Source: Magnetovibrio sp. (lineage in GTDB: Bacteria > Pseudomonadota > Alphaproteobacteria > Rhodospirillales > Casp-alpha2). From it: a stretch of 32,850 nt of DNA. This document shows positions 8,363 to 16,567 of this stretch, piece after piece. The stretch lies in the NCBI GenBank assembly GCA_002709525.1, contig PARE01000044.1:5381-38230 (forward strand), read 5' to 3'. Within the stretch, counting starts at the first letter, position 1, and each line of letters begins with the position of its first letter. Under the pieces are notes generated by a model, which was given only the letters and a program-made list of their open reading frames with translations, was not told where the DNA came from and searched no databases. Made by a program: the position numbers and the translations under genes.

Positions 8363-8714
8363 GATTTCGCCAGTTTATTGTCTCAAAGTATCCTTGGGCT
8401 AAAATTCCAACGCTCAGCCCTTTGAAAACCAAGAAAGCTCAATCGTCCATTTCAGAAGAGAGTGAGGACTTGATCGCTACCATACCACCGATGACTTAGG
8501 TGAATTTCTATATAATCTATGGTGGGACGCTGGCTTGGACTTCGCAAGGTCACTTACTCACTCACGTTATGCGGAAATTTACTAGGCAACGGTTAAATCA
8601 ATATATTAAACAACTCCCATTATTTACTTCTTATTTCAGGAGCAGATACAGACCGTTCGTGTGGAGTTTGAACTAAATTTTTTCAAAATATTTGTATGGT
8701 AACTTTCTAGTGAG
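8363..8714. other. Spacer between MFS and lyase genes
   Basis: This 352-base stretch lacks an intact gene. It includes a 40-codon plus-strand open stretch (8466-8585), described separately as a possible gene remnant, and an AT-rich tail near 8590-8700. No good terminator hairpin was found. Confidence 0.4.
8466..8585 (+). pseudogene. Possible remnant of a GlnD-like nucleotidyltransferase gene
   Basis: A start-less frame bounded by TGA (8463-8465) and TAG (8583-8585) reads ...DLGEFLYNLWWDAGLDF and then ARSLTHSRYAEIY. The block 'LY-LWWDAGLD' resembles the segment after the nucleotidyltransferase active site in GlnD (PII uridylyltransferase), usually LYxLWDxGLKVGHA. The match is short and from memory, so this is only a hint that a larger gene once occupied the spacer. 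Confidence 0.25.
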
Positions 8715-9608
8715 TTAATGCCCAAGGCGACTAGGAATATCGAGGATACCCTCAATCTCTTTGGCGGTCTTTAATACCAGATTTGTATCTAAACCCGTTT
8801 CGATCTCCGACCTGTTTAGCATGTTCACTATGTCCTCTGTCCGCAGGTTCCCAATATCACCCGTTCCATCCGGCATCGCAATGCCGCCACCGATACCACA
8901 AATAGACCCCTCAACTGATTTTGCATCCGCGAGTATTGCGCCGTACATGTTCGCAGCCGCCATGCCAGTTTTTTCGTGCACATGAAAACCCAACTCAATC
9001 TCGGGCCAACGAGTGCGAATACTTGAGAAAACCCTATGAACATGGATTGGATTCTCCATTCCCGTGCTGGCTGCCAAGTAAAGTCGTCTAATACCTTTTT
9101 GATAAAGTTTTTCTACAACGTCAAAGACAGATTTATCTGATAAAGTGCCTTCATAAGGACAAAAGAAGGCGATACCTATCGCCATTACAAATCTAATCCC
9201 CGCATTTTGAGCTAAGTGGAAACAGTCTCCCGCGGTCTCTATTGCTTGATCCATTGTCATATTTTGATTTTTCTTGAGATAGGTCTCGCTGACGGTAAGC
9301 AAGCCGAGTATTTCATCCACTAAACCCGACTCTATCGCGCGGAGAGCACCCTTTTTGTTTGGAACCAATGCGCGATAAATAGTTCCAGATCGTCGCTTTA
9401 TTCGCTCAAGTACCGCCTCGCCATCGGACAACATTGGCACAACCTTTGGGTGTGCAAAACTTGTTACTTCTATTACAGGAAATCCTGCGTCAGAGAGCAA
9501 ATCAACCATGGAAATTTTATCATTGGTCGAGATCCAACGAGGAAAAGATTGAAGACCATCTCTTGGCCCCACTTCTGCCACAACAATTCTTCGACCCTTT
9601 TTACTCAT
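8715..9608 (-). CDS. HMG-CoA lyase-like (DRE-TIM) enzyme with altered active site
   Basis: A 297-residue TIM-barrel protein of the hydroxymethylglutaryl-CoA lyase family. The opening motif EVGPRDGLQ (R16, D17), the SFAHPKVVPMLSD strand, and the metal histidines H209 and H211 in FHVHEKTG are present, as is the Asn (N254) after the mobile loop. However, the loop that normally reads GGCPYAxGASGN reads GGGIAMPDGTGDIGN, so the catalytic cysteine is replaced by glycine; the usual LGDTIG also reads LAASTG. It therefore probably cleaves a different 3-hydroxyacyl-CoA (citramalyl- or alkylmalyl-CoA type) or catalyses a related reaction. Its ATG lies inside the end of the CoA-transferase gene (8-nt overlap ATGAGTAA), so the two are translationally coupled. 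Confidence 0.8.
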   Translation of the reverse strand: MSKKGRRIVVAEVGPRDGLQSFPRWISTNDKISMVDLLSDAGFPVIEVTSFAHPKVVPMLSDGEAVLERIKRRSGTIYRALVPNKKGALRAIESGLVDEILGLLTVSETYLKKNQNMTMDQAIETAGDCFHLAQNAGIRFVMAIGIAFFCPYEGTLSDKSVFDVVEKLYQKGIRRLYLAASTGMENPIHVHRVFSSIRTRWPEIELGFHVHEKTGMAAANMYGAILADAKSVEGSICGIGGGIAMPDGTGDIGNLRTEDIVNMLNRSEIETGLDTNLVLKTAKEIEGILDIPSRLGH

Positions 9609-10848
9609 GATCTTTTCTCACTCCAGAAATATTTATTTCATATCCCTCTCGAATTAATCGCTGTGGGTCAAAACCAAGCATATCAACCAATATCTCTTTA
9701 TTATGTTCCCCAAGCTTCGGTCCAGCATGTTTAATTTTTCCCGGTGTACGAGAGAAATTCCCAACAACATTCTGCATTTTGAGGGGGCCGTTTAACTCCG
9801 CGTCGTCAACGGCAACAATATTACCTCTCGCAGCAAAATGAGGGTCCTCAAATATTTCAGCTATATTATTACAAGCGGCAACAGCCGCTCCGAATTCATC
9901 AAAAATTTCAATTAAAGTATCCCTATCAAATTTAAGGATCGCCTCTTGCAATGCATCGTCTAACTTCTCTGCATTTTGAATTCGAAGTCTATTGTCTAAA
10001 AACCGCGGATCGTTGATCAGTTCGGGCACATGCAAAGCCTCGCACATGCGCTCAAAAGTTGATTGAGCACTCCCAGAAATTGAAACCCATTTATCATCTT
10101 TGGTACGGAACGTATTTCGAGGCGCGGTGAATGGCAGTCGGCTTCCGTTTCTCTCCTGAATTATTCCCAATTGGTCATAATCAACGACCTGAGGGCCAAG
10201 AAGTGTAAACAGTGGTTCGTAGATACCAAACTCTACAATCTGACCTCTGCCGCTCTTCTGATCTCTCTCGCGCAATGCTGCTAATGCTAAATATGCGCCC
10301 ATCAAGCCAGACGTTTCATCAGCAAGCCCAAATCCGGGTAGCAGCGGAGGCCGGTCAGCATAACCGGTAATTGATGCAAAACCCGCATAACCCTCGGCCA
10401 AAGTGCCAAAACCTGGACGGTGGCTATTGGGGCCGGTTTGGCCGAACCCAGTAATTCTTATCATAATCAAACCAGGGTTAATCTCACTCAGCGTGTTATA
10501 ATCAAGTCCCCATTTTTCTAGTGTACCTTTGCGATAATTCTCAATAATTATATCTGCATCTCTGATTAATTCCTTTACGATTTCGACGCCTAATGGCGTA
10601 CGTAAATCTGCCGTGACAGAACGCTTGTTTCGGTTGACCAATTTGTACATCAACCCAACACCGTCTTTATTATTACCCCAAAACCTTATTTCATCTCCTG
10701 TGCCAGGCCGCTCTACTTTGATAACATCGGCGCCATAATCGCCGAGAAACATGGAGGAAATCGGTCCCGCAAGAAAATTTGAGATATCAATAACCCGAAC
10801 ACCGCTCAACGCCTCATTCATGAGGTCATCAAAATTTTTATTTTCCAC
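9601..10848 (-). CDS. Class III (CaiB/BaiF) acyl-CoA transferase
   Basis: A 415-residue family III CoA-transferase. It begins with the typical LSGVRVIDISNFLAGP and the glycine-rich GDYGADVIKVERPGTGDE. The middle holds the NRNKRSVTADL and TGFGQTGP blocks and the probable catalytic Asp (~177) in GFGLADETSGLMGAYLA. Such enzymes move CoA between acids such as succinate, malate, citramalate or formate/oxalate. The frame is open to 10911. I chose the GTG at 10848 because GGAGG lies 9 nt upstream; an ATG at 10821 without a clear site is an alternative. It is the first gene of a two-gene unit with the lyase-like gene, implying activation of a hydroxy acid to its CoA ester followed by cleavage. Confidence 0.88.
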   Translation of the reverse strand: MENKNFDDLMNEALSGVRVIDISNFLAGPISSMFLGDYGADVIKVERPGTGDEIRFWGNNKDGVGLMYKLVNRNKRSVTADLRTPLGVEIVKELIRDADIIIENYRKGTLEKWGLDYNTLSEINPGLIMIRITGFGQTGPNSHRPGFGTLAEGYAGFASITGYADRPPLLPGFGLADETSGLMGAYLALAALRERDQKSGRGQIVEFGIYEPLFTLLGPQVVDYDQLGIIQERNGSRLPFTAPRNTFRTKDDKWVSISGSAQSTFERMCEALHVPELINDPRFLDNRLRIQNAEKLDDALQEAILKFDRDTLIEIFDEFGAAVAACNNIAEIFEDPHFAARGNIVAVDDAELNGPLKMQNVVGNFSRTPGKIKHAGPKLGEHNKEILVDMLGFDPQRLIREGYEINISGVRKDHE

Positions 10849-10937
10849 TAGAATATTCCTCCAAAAATTCTTTAGAATGACAAATATACCCCGGGTTAAA
10901 ACATACCACACCTCATAATTCTTAGTATAGAAGCAGC

Positions 10938-11942
10938 ATGAAACTCGCTATTCTCGATGATTATCAATCGGTCGCACATCGCTTTGTTGATTGGTCTGGG
11001 GTCCCCAATATCAAAGTGGTGGCTTTCAATGACCATATAGAGAAAGAAGATGAATTGATTGGTCGATTAAGTGATTTTGATGCCGTAATGCGCATCCGCG
11101 AACGAACTCAGTTTTCAAGACGTGTTTTAGAATCTTTACCCAAGTTGCGTCTGATTTTGGCGACCGGTATGCGTAACGGAAGATCAATTGATCTAAATGC
11201 TACTGATGAGCTTGGAATCACAGTCTGCACCACAGACGCTTTGCACCAAACAACAGTCGAGGTTACATGGTTGCTGATCCTCGCTTTGTTTCGGGGGTTT
11301 CCGGCAGAGTATAAACTATTGAGAAGCGGCGGCTGGCAATATGGAGTAGGCACAGGCCTCGCAGGTAAAACCCTTGGCGTTCTGGGGCTGGGTAACATGG
11401 GTAAGCCCGTGGCTAAAATTGGTCAAGGTTTCGGGATGGACGTGATTGCCTGGAGCCCAAATCTCACGCCAGAGCGAACCCAGCCTCTTAACATTAAATG
11501 TGTCTCAAAAGAAGACCTATTCCGGCGGTCCGATGCGCTTACCATTCATATCCCGCATACAGATACTACAGAAGGATTAGTAGACGCGCGTTCAATTTCC
11601 TGTATGAAACAGCAGTCTTTCCTGATCAACACATCTCGTCCAAAACTTGTGGATGACGACGCTTTAATCGATGCCCTGGTGTCTGGAAGGATAGGAGGAG
11701 CTGGTCTTGACGTATTTGAAATTGAGCCGCTTCCCCGCAACCATCCGTACCGAACATTAAATAACGTTATTGCAACCCCCCATTTAGGTTTCGTAACCGA
11801 AGAGAATTACCGTATATTTTTCTGCGAAAGCAAAGAAAACTTGGTTGCCTATCTTGAAGAAGACCCAATCCGCATAATCACAAGTGATACTCCTTTTCTG
11901 CCTGACTCTCAGGTCGCCCAACAAATGCACCGCGGAAAGTAA
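10938..11942 (+). CDS. D-2-hydroxyacid dehydrogenase, NAD-binding
   Basis: A 334-residue member of the D-isomer-specific 2-hydroxyacid dehydrogenase family (SerA/PdxB/LdhA relatives). The Rossmann motif GLGNMG is at 150-155. The catalytic residues are R234 (NTSRPKLV), E263 (FEIEPLP) and H282 (ATPHLGFV). It would interconvert a 2-oxo acid and a D-2-hydroxy acid with NAD(P)H. It lacks the ACT domain of classical SerA, so serine synthesis is not specifically supported. It is divergent from the CoA-transferase, with 89 bases between the starts. A CATAAT at 10914-10919 could be the -10 box of a short-leader promoter. The position suggests it belongs to the same metabolic island. Confidence 0.86.
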   Translation: MKLAILDDYQSVAHRFVDWSGVPNIKVVAFNDHIEKEDELIGRLSDFDAVMRIRERTQFSRRVLESLPKLRLILATGMRNGRSIDLNATDELGITVCTTDALHQTTVEVTWLLILALFRGFPAEYKLLRSGGWQYGVGTGLAGKTLGVLGLGNMGKPVAKIGQGFGMDVIAWSPNLTPERTQPLNIKCVSKEDLFRRSDALTIHIPHTDTTEGLVDARSISCMKQQSFLINTSRPKLVDDDALIDALVSGRIGGAGLDVFEIEPLPRNHPYRTLNNVIATPHLGFVTEENYRIFFCESKENLVAYLEEDPIRIITSDTPFLPDSQVAQQMHRGK

Positions 11943-12458
11943 TAACAATATTTTAATCTGTTATAACGACAGGAGGATGCAAACGGCACTGATTGGGGTC
12001 GAAGTATCTTTTATCTTGGATACACGTAAAAATTTCAAATGGATATCGAGAATATCGGAGTCAACCACACTCGTGTAATTAATTCTCATTTTAAAGTCGG
12101 TTGACCATTGCCAGCTATACTTGGTTAGAGCTTTTGATTACGATGGCAAAGTAACGGGCGTAGCTGAAATTCTTGAATATTTGGTGAAGTAGTCAGAAAT
12201 TAAGAGACCTTTTTATAGAAGATCAAAATTGCCTGAAAAATTTTAATTATGTGATTATATAATGATATAATAAATGGGTAAATTTAATCTTAACTATATC
12301 AATATACTAATATATTTCTATTATTTGATCGGTTTAATTTAATAATCCATACGCTATTATTGGATACTATTTAAGCTAAAAACATTTCTAGTTACTGTCC
12401 TGAGTTACAAGATCCCACCACTGTGAAAAATTTTTAGTATTAACTTGTGGCACTTAGA
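11943..12458. other. Gene-free AT-rich spacer between convergent genes
   Basis: This 516-base stretch lies between the ends of the hydroxyacid dehydrogenase and the TPR gene, which converge. The 12230-12380 part is very AT-rich. A short start-less plus-strand frame ends at about 12192 with VRAFDYDGKVTGVAEILEYL and looks faintly coding, but I could not assign it. No clear Rho-independent terminator was found; taata-rich weak repeats follow the dehydrogenase stop. Confidence 0.45.
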
Positions 12459-13748
12459 TCAATGTGATGCTGGGGTTAATCCAGATACAAGCTCTTTTCG
12501 CAATGCCCGAGGCCTGGTAATCGAAAGAACGGTCCTCGCTTCCTGTCGTCGCCCGTCTTTTATCAGGCAAAACGCAAGCGAGAAATCAATTAGATCGCGT
12601 TGAGCATTGGAACCACCCAGGCGGGCGTGATCACGTAGAACCGTACTGAAAAATTTAGCAGCCCTTGCCCAATTCTGGTCCTCCATTTCCCGATAGCCTC
12701 TGGCGAGTGTCCTCGTGATGTCGCCTGCCGGTCCACTTCCACTTTCGATAATATTGTTTAGAGCTACTTGATCCCCACCGCGAGCATGCGCTATCGCAGC
12801 GTGCACATCTGCAAATGCAAGTCCAGTGTTAGGAAACTTAGTTAACGCATAGCGGCTCAGTGCGCTCCATCGCTCGGAGGGTACCTCAACGCCTGCAAGC
12901 TCAGCACGGAACAATAACGCCACGGAGTCTGTTAATATATTTAAGGGCGGCCCTTTGCTCGTTAAAGGTGAAATATCCACGTCTAACACTTGCCACATCC
13001 GACCCAAGTCACCACTTTCAAGTGACCATAAGCCTACGTGCCAAGAAACGTGGTTATATAGTGCCGCAGATGGGTCGTAGTGCTTCCAAAACTTGATCAA
13101 GTAGGGAAGGCCCTCGCCATCCTGAATATTTTCATAATATAAATGAGCGCGAATGTGCATGGAATGTGCACTATGGGGGTTTGCATCTATGGCAGCGTCA
13201 ATATTTCTCTCTGCCTCATTAAGTTGTCCAACTTCTAATTGGGCAAACGCAAGTTGTGCGCGGAGCCACCAATTATCTCCGTAATGAGGAATGAGTTGCG
13301 AGATAAAAGCTAATTGCTCGGCCTCTCGACCCGGGAGGCCTGAGAACCCAATCAAGCCAAAAACACTCGTACACATTTGAGCGATTAAAACGTCTTTAGG
13401 CCAATTCTTTACGTGCTCATAAACCGCAGTACGGGCCGCAGAGGATTTTCCTTCAAGCAGCAAGGTTGATACATGCAAGTGAGATTGCTCTCTATCACTA
13501 ATATTGGAAGTCAATTCATGAGCGCGATTAAGGCTTGCCCTTAGCTGGCTTGGCTGACCCCGCAACTGCATTTCTCGCGCGAGACCTATATGCGCAAGTG
13601 CAAAACCCTCATCCGCATCGATTGCTGATTGGAAAGCAGTTTCGACGCCAGGCTCCGCACCTAAAAAACGGTGGACGCCCAGGTCGTATGCCTCGCGAGC
13701 CTCATTGGAGAGAGTGCTAATAGAATTTTCATAAGCATCAGATAGCAT
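12459..13748 (-). CDS. TTC38-like tetratricopeptide-repeat protein
   Basis: A 429-residue soluble helical repeat protein without signal peptide or membrane span. Degenerate TPR units can be seen around GFALAHIGLAREMQLRG, NWWLRAQLAFAQLEVGQ and NEAERNIDAAIDANPHSAHS, and the segment HVSWHVGLWSLESGD is reminiscent of the TTC38 family (tetratricopeptide repeat protein 38), common in alphaproteobacteria. The molecular role of the family is not established; protein-protein interaction is the general inference. ATG 13748 has AGGA 8 nt upstream. It is transcribed away from the cyclase gene, with 276 bases between them. Confidence 0.8.
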   Translation of the reverse strand: MLSDAYENSISTLSNEAREAYDLGVHRFLGAEPGVETAFQSAIDADEGFALAHIGLAREMQLRGQPSQLRASLNRAHELTSNISDREQSHLHVSTLLLEGKSSAARTAVYEHVKNWPKDVLIAQMCTSVFGLIGFSGLPGREAEQLAFISQLIPHYGDNWWLRAQLAFAQLEVGQLNEAERNIDAAIDANPHSAHSMHIRAHLYYENIQDGEGLPYLIKFWKHYDPSAALYNHVSWHVGLWSLESGDLGRMWQVLDVDISPLTSKGPPLNILTDSVALLFRAELAGVEVPSERWSALSRYALTKFPNTGLAFADVHAAIAHARGGDQVALNNIIESGSGPAGDITRTLARGYREMEDQNWARAAKFFSTVLRDHARLGGSNAQRDLIDFSLAFCLIKDGRRQEARTVLSITRPRALRKELVSGLTPASH

Positions 13749-13866
13749 TTAATAATTCCTGCGTTGTCATATTATAAGATTAATTTTGAATACATCACAT
13801 GGATTGAGAGTTAAGATCACGCGACGAACTAATCTGTGAGGCAAGCAACTGTTGTATTATCCAAAA

Positions 13867-13950
13867 GAAAGACGGTTATGCAAATTGTCTAAACAAGTGT
13901 TACAACCATTGAGAATTGGTGCAATTTACCGATTTTAATGACCGTCTTTT
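13867..13950. repeat. Long inverted repeat upstream of the cyclase gene
   Basis: The arms 13867-13879 and 13938-13950 pair over 13 positions (9 Watson-Crick in AAAGACGGT/ACCGTCTTT plus outer and inner pairs that include G-U wobbles). Inside, AAATTG (13882-13887) pairs with CAATTT (13922-13927), giving a nested stem. The right arm ends in CGTCTTTT. It lies 75-160 nt before the cyclase start, so it could be a structured leader, a terminator-like element or a protein-binding site. Confidence 0.4.
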
Positions 13951-14024
13951 GAGTTAAGGCTCAAGGCGCAACGGATCAAATCCACGTCCATGAAACCATC
14001 TAAGACCCATAAGGACCGAGTATC

Positions 14025-15230
14025 GTGACTAATACCTTTCCAATTCCTGATAGAGAGGAAGAGCGCGTCGCAGAACTTGAGGAATATCAAATTCTTGACA
14101 CGGTCCCAGAGGCCGCATTTGACGAAATAACAGAGTTAGCTGCCGAAATATTGCAATGCCCCGCATCATTCATCGAGTTCATGGATGGAAATAGACAGTG
14201 GTTTAAATCAAAATACGGGCTTCCAGATGATTACACGGAAACACCGCGTGATATCGCAGTTTGCTCGCATACAATCTGCCAGAGTGATCTATTGTGCGTT
14301 CCAGACCTGTCTGAAGATGAGCGATTTGCTGACAATCCCCTTGTAAACAACGCACCCAATGTACGCTTTTATGCCGGCATGCCTCTCATTACTCCAACCG
14401 GGCATGCAATAGGCACCTTGTGCACCGTTGATTTTGAAAAGAGAGAATTGTCCATAAGTCAACAAGAGGCCCTAAGACGGCTATCAAGGCAAGTCGTCAC
14501 ACAACTTGAATTGCGACGCGCTCTTCTTGAAATGAATGACGCTATAAAAACGCGCGACGATATGAATGCGGAGTTACAATCAGAACGGGAAAAGACTGAT
14601 ATCTTGATGGAAAAAATTCTTCCAAAATCTATTGCCGAAGAAATTAAAGATAACGGTAAGGTGACTCCCCGGTATTTTGATGAAGCAAGTATCTTATTCT
14701 CTGACATCGTTGGCTTTACTAAACTCACAGAGACCCTTCCTCCAAACACTCTGGTCGATCTCCTCGATCAAATATTTTGTAGATTTGATACGATAGCTGC
14801 CAAACATGGAGTAGAAAAAATTAAGACTATTGGGGATGCTTACATGTGTGTATCTGGTATCAACAATGACAAAGAAGGACACGCAGAAAAATTATGTGCG
14901 ATGGCAATTGAGATGCGTGATTACATGCAGAAGGCCAATGTACAACGAGAGAAGCTTAGAATGCCACGTTGGGACATTAGGATAGGGATTCATTCAGGAC
15001 CGGTGATATCTGGTGTAGTTGGAGAAAATAAATTCACGTTCGATATCTGGGGAGACGCAGTCAATATCGCATCTTTGATGGAACAAAATTCTGAGAGTGG
15101 TCGGATAAATATCTCGGAAAGTACTCAATATCGAGTGCATCAAAAATTTAATCTAATAGATCGTGGAGAAATCGCATCTTCAAAGAAAGGTAATCTGGCG
15201 ATGTTCTTTCTTGAAAATTCTAAACCTTAA
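14025..15230 (+). CDS. GAF-domain class III adenylate cyclase
   Basis: A 401-residue soluble protein. Residues ~20-165 form a GAF domain (ending AGMPLITPTGHAIGTLCTVDF), ~165-200 a coiled linker, and ~215-385 a class III nucleotidyl cyclase domain. Metal ligands D227 (LFSDIVGFTKL) and D271 (TIGDAYM) are present. The base-specificity pair K267 and D340 (FDIWGD) is that of adenylate rather than guanylate cyclases. N347 is kept, but the transition-state arginine expected four residues later (NxASR) is L351, which may lower activity or require a different partner. The GTG start is preceded by AAGGA at 9 nt spacing. The GAF domain probably binds a small ligand that controls cAMP synthesis. Confidence 0.9.
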   Translation: MTNTFPIPDREEERVAELEEYQILDTVPEAAFDEITELAAEILQCPASFIEFMDGNRQWFKSKYGLPDDYTETPRDIAVCSHTICQSDLLCVPDLSEDERFADNPLVNNAPNVRFYAGMPLITPTGHAIGTLCTVDFEKRELSISQQEALRRLSRQVVTQLELRRALLEMNDAIKTRDDMNAELQSEREKTDILMEKILPKSIAEEIKDNGKVTPRYFDEASILFSDIVGFTKLTETLPPNTLVDLLDQIFCRFDTIAAKHGVEKIKTIGDAYMCVSGINNDKEGHAEKLCAMAIEMRDYMQKANVQREKLRMPRWDIRIGIHSGPVISGVVGENKFTFDIWGDAVNIASLMEQNSESGRINISESTQYRVHQKFNLIDRGEIASSKKGNLAMFFLENSKP

Positions 15231-15540
15231 CAGTTCAAGGTCACCTCTCTGTTTCCTCCTGATCTCATCCCAGTACGTGTAATTTCTCACTTTCATTATA
15301 CCTATTATTCTACTGGTATAATTTTATCTATTTTTCACCAAATTAGGTACAAAGAGTTCGATGTTTTGCACCTAAACTTATCATTTTTCTTTCTTGGAAG
15401 AGATTTCTTATGGTGGTGGCGTGCATACGTACGCCAAATTCTTTATAATACCCAGGTGTCGACCAGTCCGACTCTAATCCGGGAATCCAAAGCCTGATAA
15501 TTGACCGTGAAGGGCAACGAGAAACTTCAATGACAAGGTA
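15231..15540. other. Spacer after the cyclase with candidate terminator hairpins
   Basis: These 310 bases have no gene. ATTATACC (15295-15302) can pair with GGTATAAT (15315-15322), followed by TTTATCTATTTTT, a possible though AT-rich Rho-independent terminator of the cyclase gene. TTAGGT (15343-15348) and ACCTAA (15370-15375) form a second small inverted repeat. The rest should hold the promoter of the following glycosyltransferase gene. Confidence 0.45.
15295..15335 (+). terminator. Candidate Rho-independent terminator of the cyclase gene
   Basis: An 8-bp inverted repeat (ATTATACC/GGTATAAT, 12-nt loop) is followed by a T-rich run. The stem is weak because six of its eight pairs are A-T, so confidence is low. 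Confidence 0.35.
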
Positions 15541-16563
15541 ATGATTTCCATGGTGAAAATTTCAGATCATAGTCAGCGCGCTTCAAAAAATCACGACACA
15601 GGCGATATATTACAGCTTTCGGTAATCCTTCCTATCAAGGATGAGGAAGAGAATATCGGACCGCTCTTTGACAAACTCTTCCCTGTTCTAGATGGACTAG
15701 GTTTATCGTATGAGGTCGTTGCTGTGGACGACGGAAGCACTGACAGCACCGCAATTCAACTAAACAAGGAAATCAGCAAACGTGACAACCTTCGGATCGT
15801 CGAATTCCGTCGAAATTATGGGCAGACCGCCGCGATGATGGCGGGAATCGATTTCTCCAATGGTGAATTTCTTGTCTCTCTTGACGCAGACCTACAGAAT
15901 GATCCAGCTGACATTCCATTGCTGTTGGAAAAATTAGTTGAGGGTTACGATGTTGTTTCGGGATGGCGCGCCGATCGTAAAGACGCCAAAATACATCGCA
16001 ACTTTGTCAGCCGTGTGGCCAATAAATTGATTTCAACTTTATCTGGCGTTCATTTGAACGACTACGGGTGCACTCTAAAAGCCTATCGGAGTGAAGTTAT
16101 TCGCGACATAAATCTGTATGGAGAAATGCACCGCTTCATCCCGATTTATGCCTCGTGGCAAGGTGCACGTGTGACAGAGATTCCAGTTCGCCATCACCCA
16201 CGATGTCATGGAAAATCTAAATACGGTCTGGAACGCATAGCAAAAGTTCTTCTGGATCTCTTGGTCGTGATGTTCCTTGATCGGTTTTTTACCAAACCGA
16301 TTTACGTATTCGGCGGTTTTAGCATTCTGGCAATTCTTGGGACCATCGTCAGCGGTTCGTACATGTTCTATCTGAAATATTTTGAATCTGTATCATTAAT
16401 CTCGACGCCGCTACCCTTATTGACTGTTTTTACGTTCATGGTCGCTATCTTAAGCCTACTGCTGGGGCTGATCGCGGAGATCCTCGTGCGGGTTTATTTT
16501 GAGTCCCAAAATCGCCGTGCGTTCTCGCTGCGAAAAGTCGTTAACTTTGACGAGAAGGATTAG
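15541..16563 (+). CDS. GT2 glycosyltransferase, GtrB/DPM1-like, membrane-bound
   Basis: A 340-residue family 2 glycosyltransferase. The GT-A catalytic part has VVAVDDGSTDST at ~60 and the metal/nucleotide-sugar DxD in SLDADLQNDP at ~115, typical of enzymes that transfer a sugar to polyprenyl phosphate (GtrB, ArnC, Dpm1). Two C-terminal membrane helices (~248-275 and ~292-320) anchor it. It likely makes an undecaprenyl-phosphate-linked monosaccharide used by periplasmic GT-C transferases, of which two candidates lie downstream. ATG 15541 or ATG 15550 may be the start; AAGG precedes both at imperfect distances. The amidotransferase gene follows after 4 nt. Confidence 0.87.
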   Translation: MISMVKISDHSQRASKNHDTGDILQLSVILPIKDEEENIGPLFDKLFPVLDGLGLSYEVVAVDDGSTDSTAIQLNKEISKRDNLRIVEFRRNYGQTAAMMAGIDFSNGEFLVSLDADLQNDPADIPLLLEKLVEGYDVVSGWRADRKDAKIHRNFVSRVANKLISTLSGVHLNDYGCTLKAYRSEVIRDINLYGEMHRFIPIYASWQGARVTEIPVRHHPRCHGKSKYGLERIAKVLLDLLVVMFLDRFFTKPIYVFGGFSILAILGTIVSGSYMFYLKYFESVSLISTPLPLLTVFTFMVAILSLLLGLIAEILVRVYFESQNRRAFSLRKVVNFDEKD

Positions 16564-16567
16564 ATTC

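Noticed and set aside
12080-12192. Start-less frame ending VRAFDYDGKVTGVAEILEYL
   Set aside because: Looks faintly coding but is only 36 codons, bounded by stops, and I could not connect it with a family.
16499-16567. Longer N-terminus for the AsnB-like gene (ATG 16499)
   Set aside because: It would bury the catalytic Cys2 of the class II glutaminase domain behind 23 residues and overlap the glycosyltransferase gene; GTG 16568 has a good ribosome-binding site.
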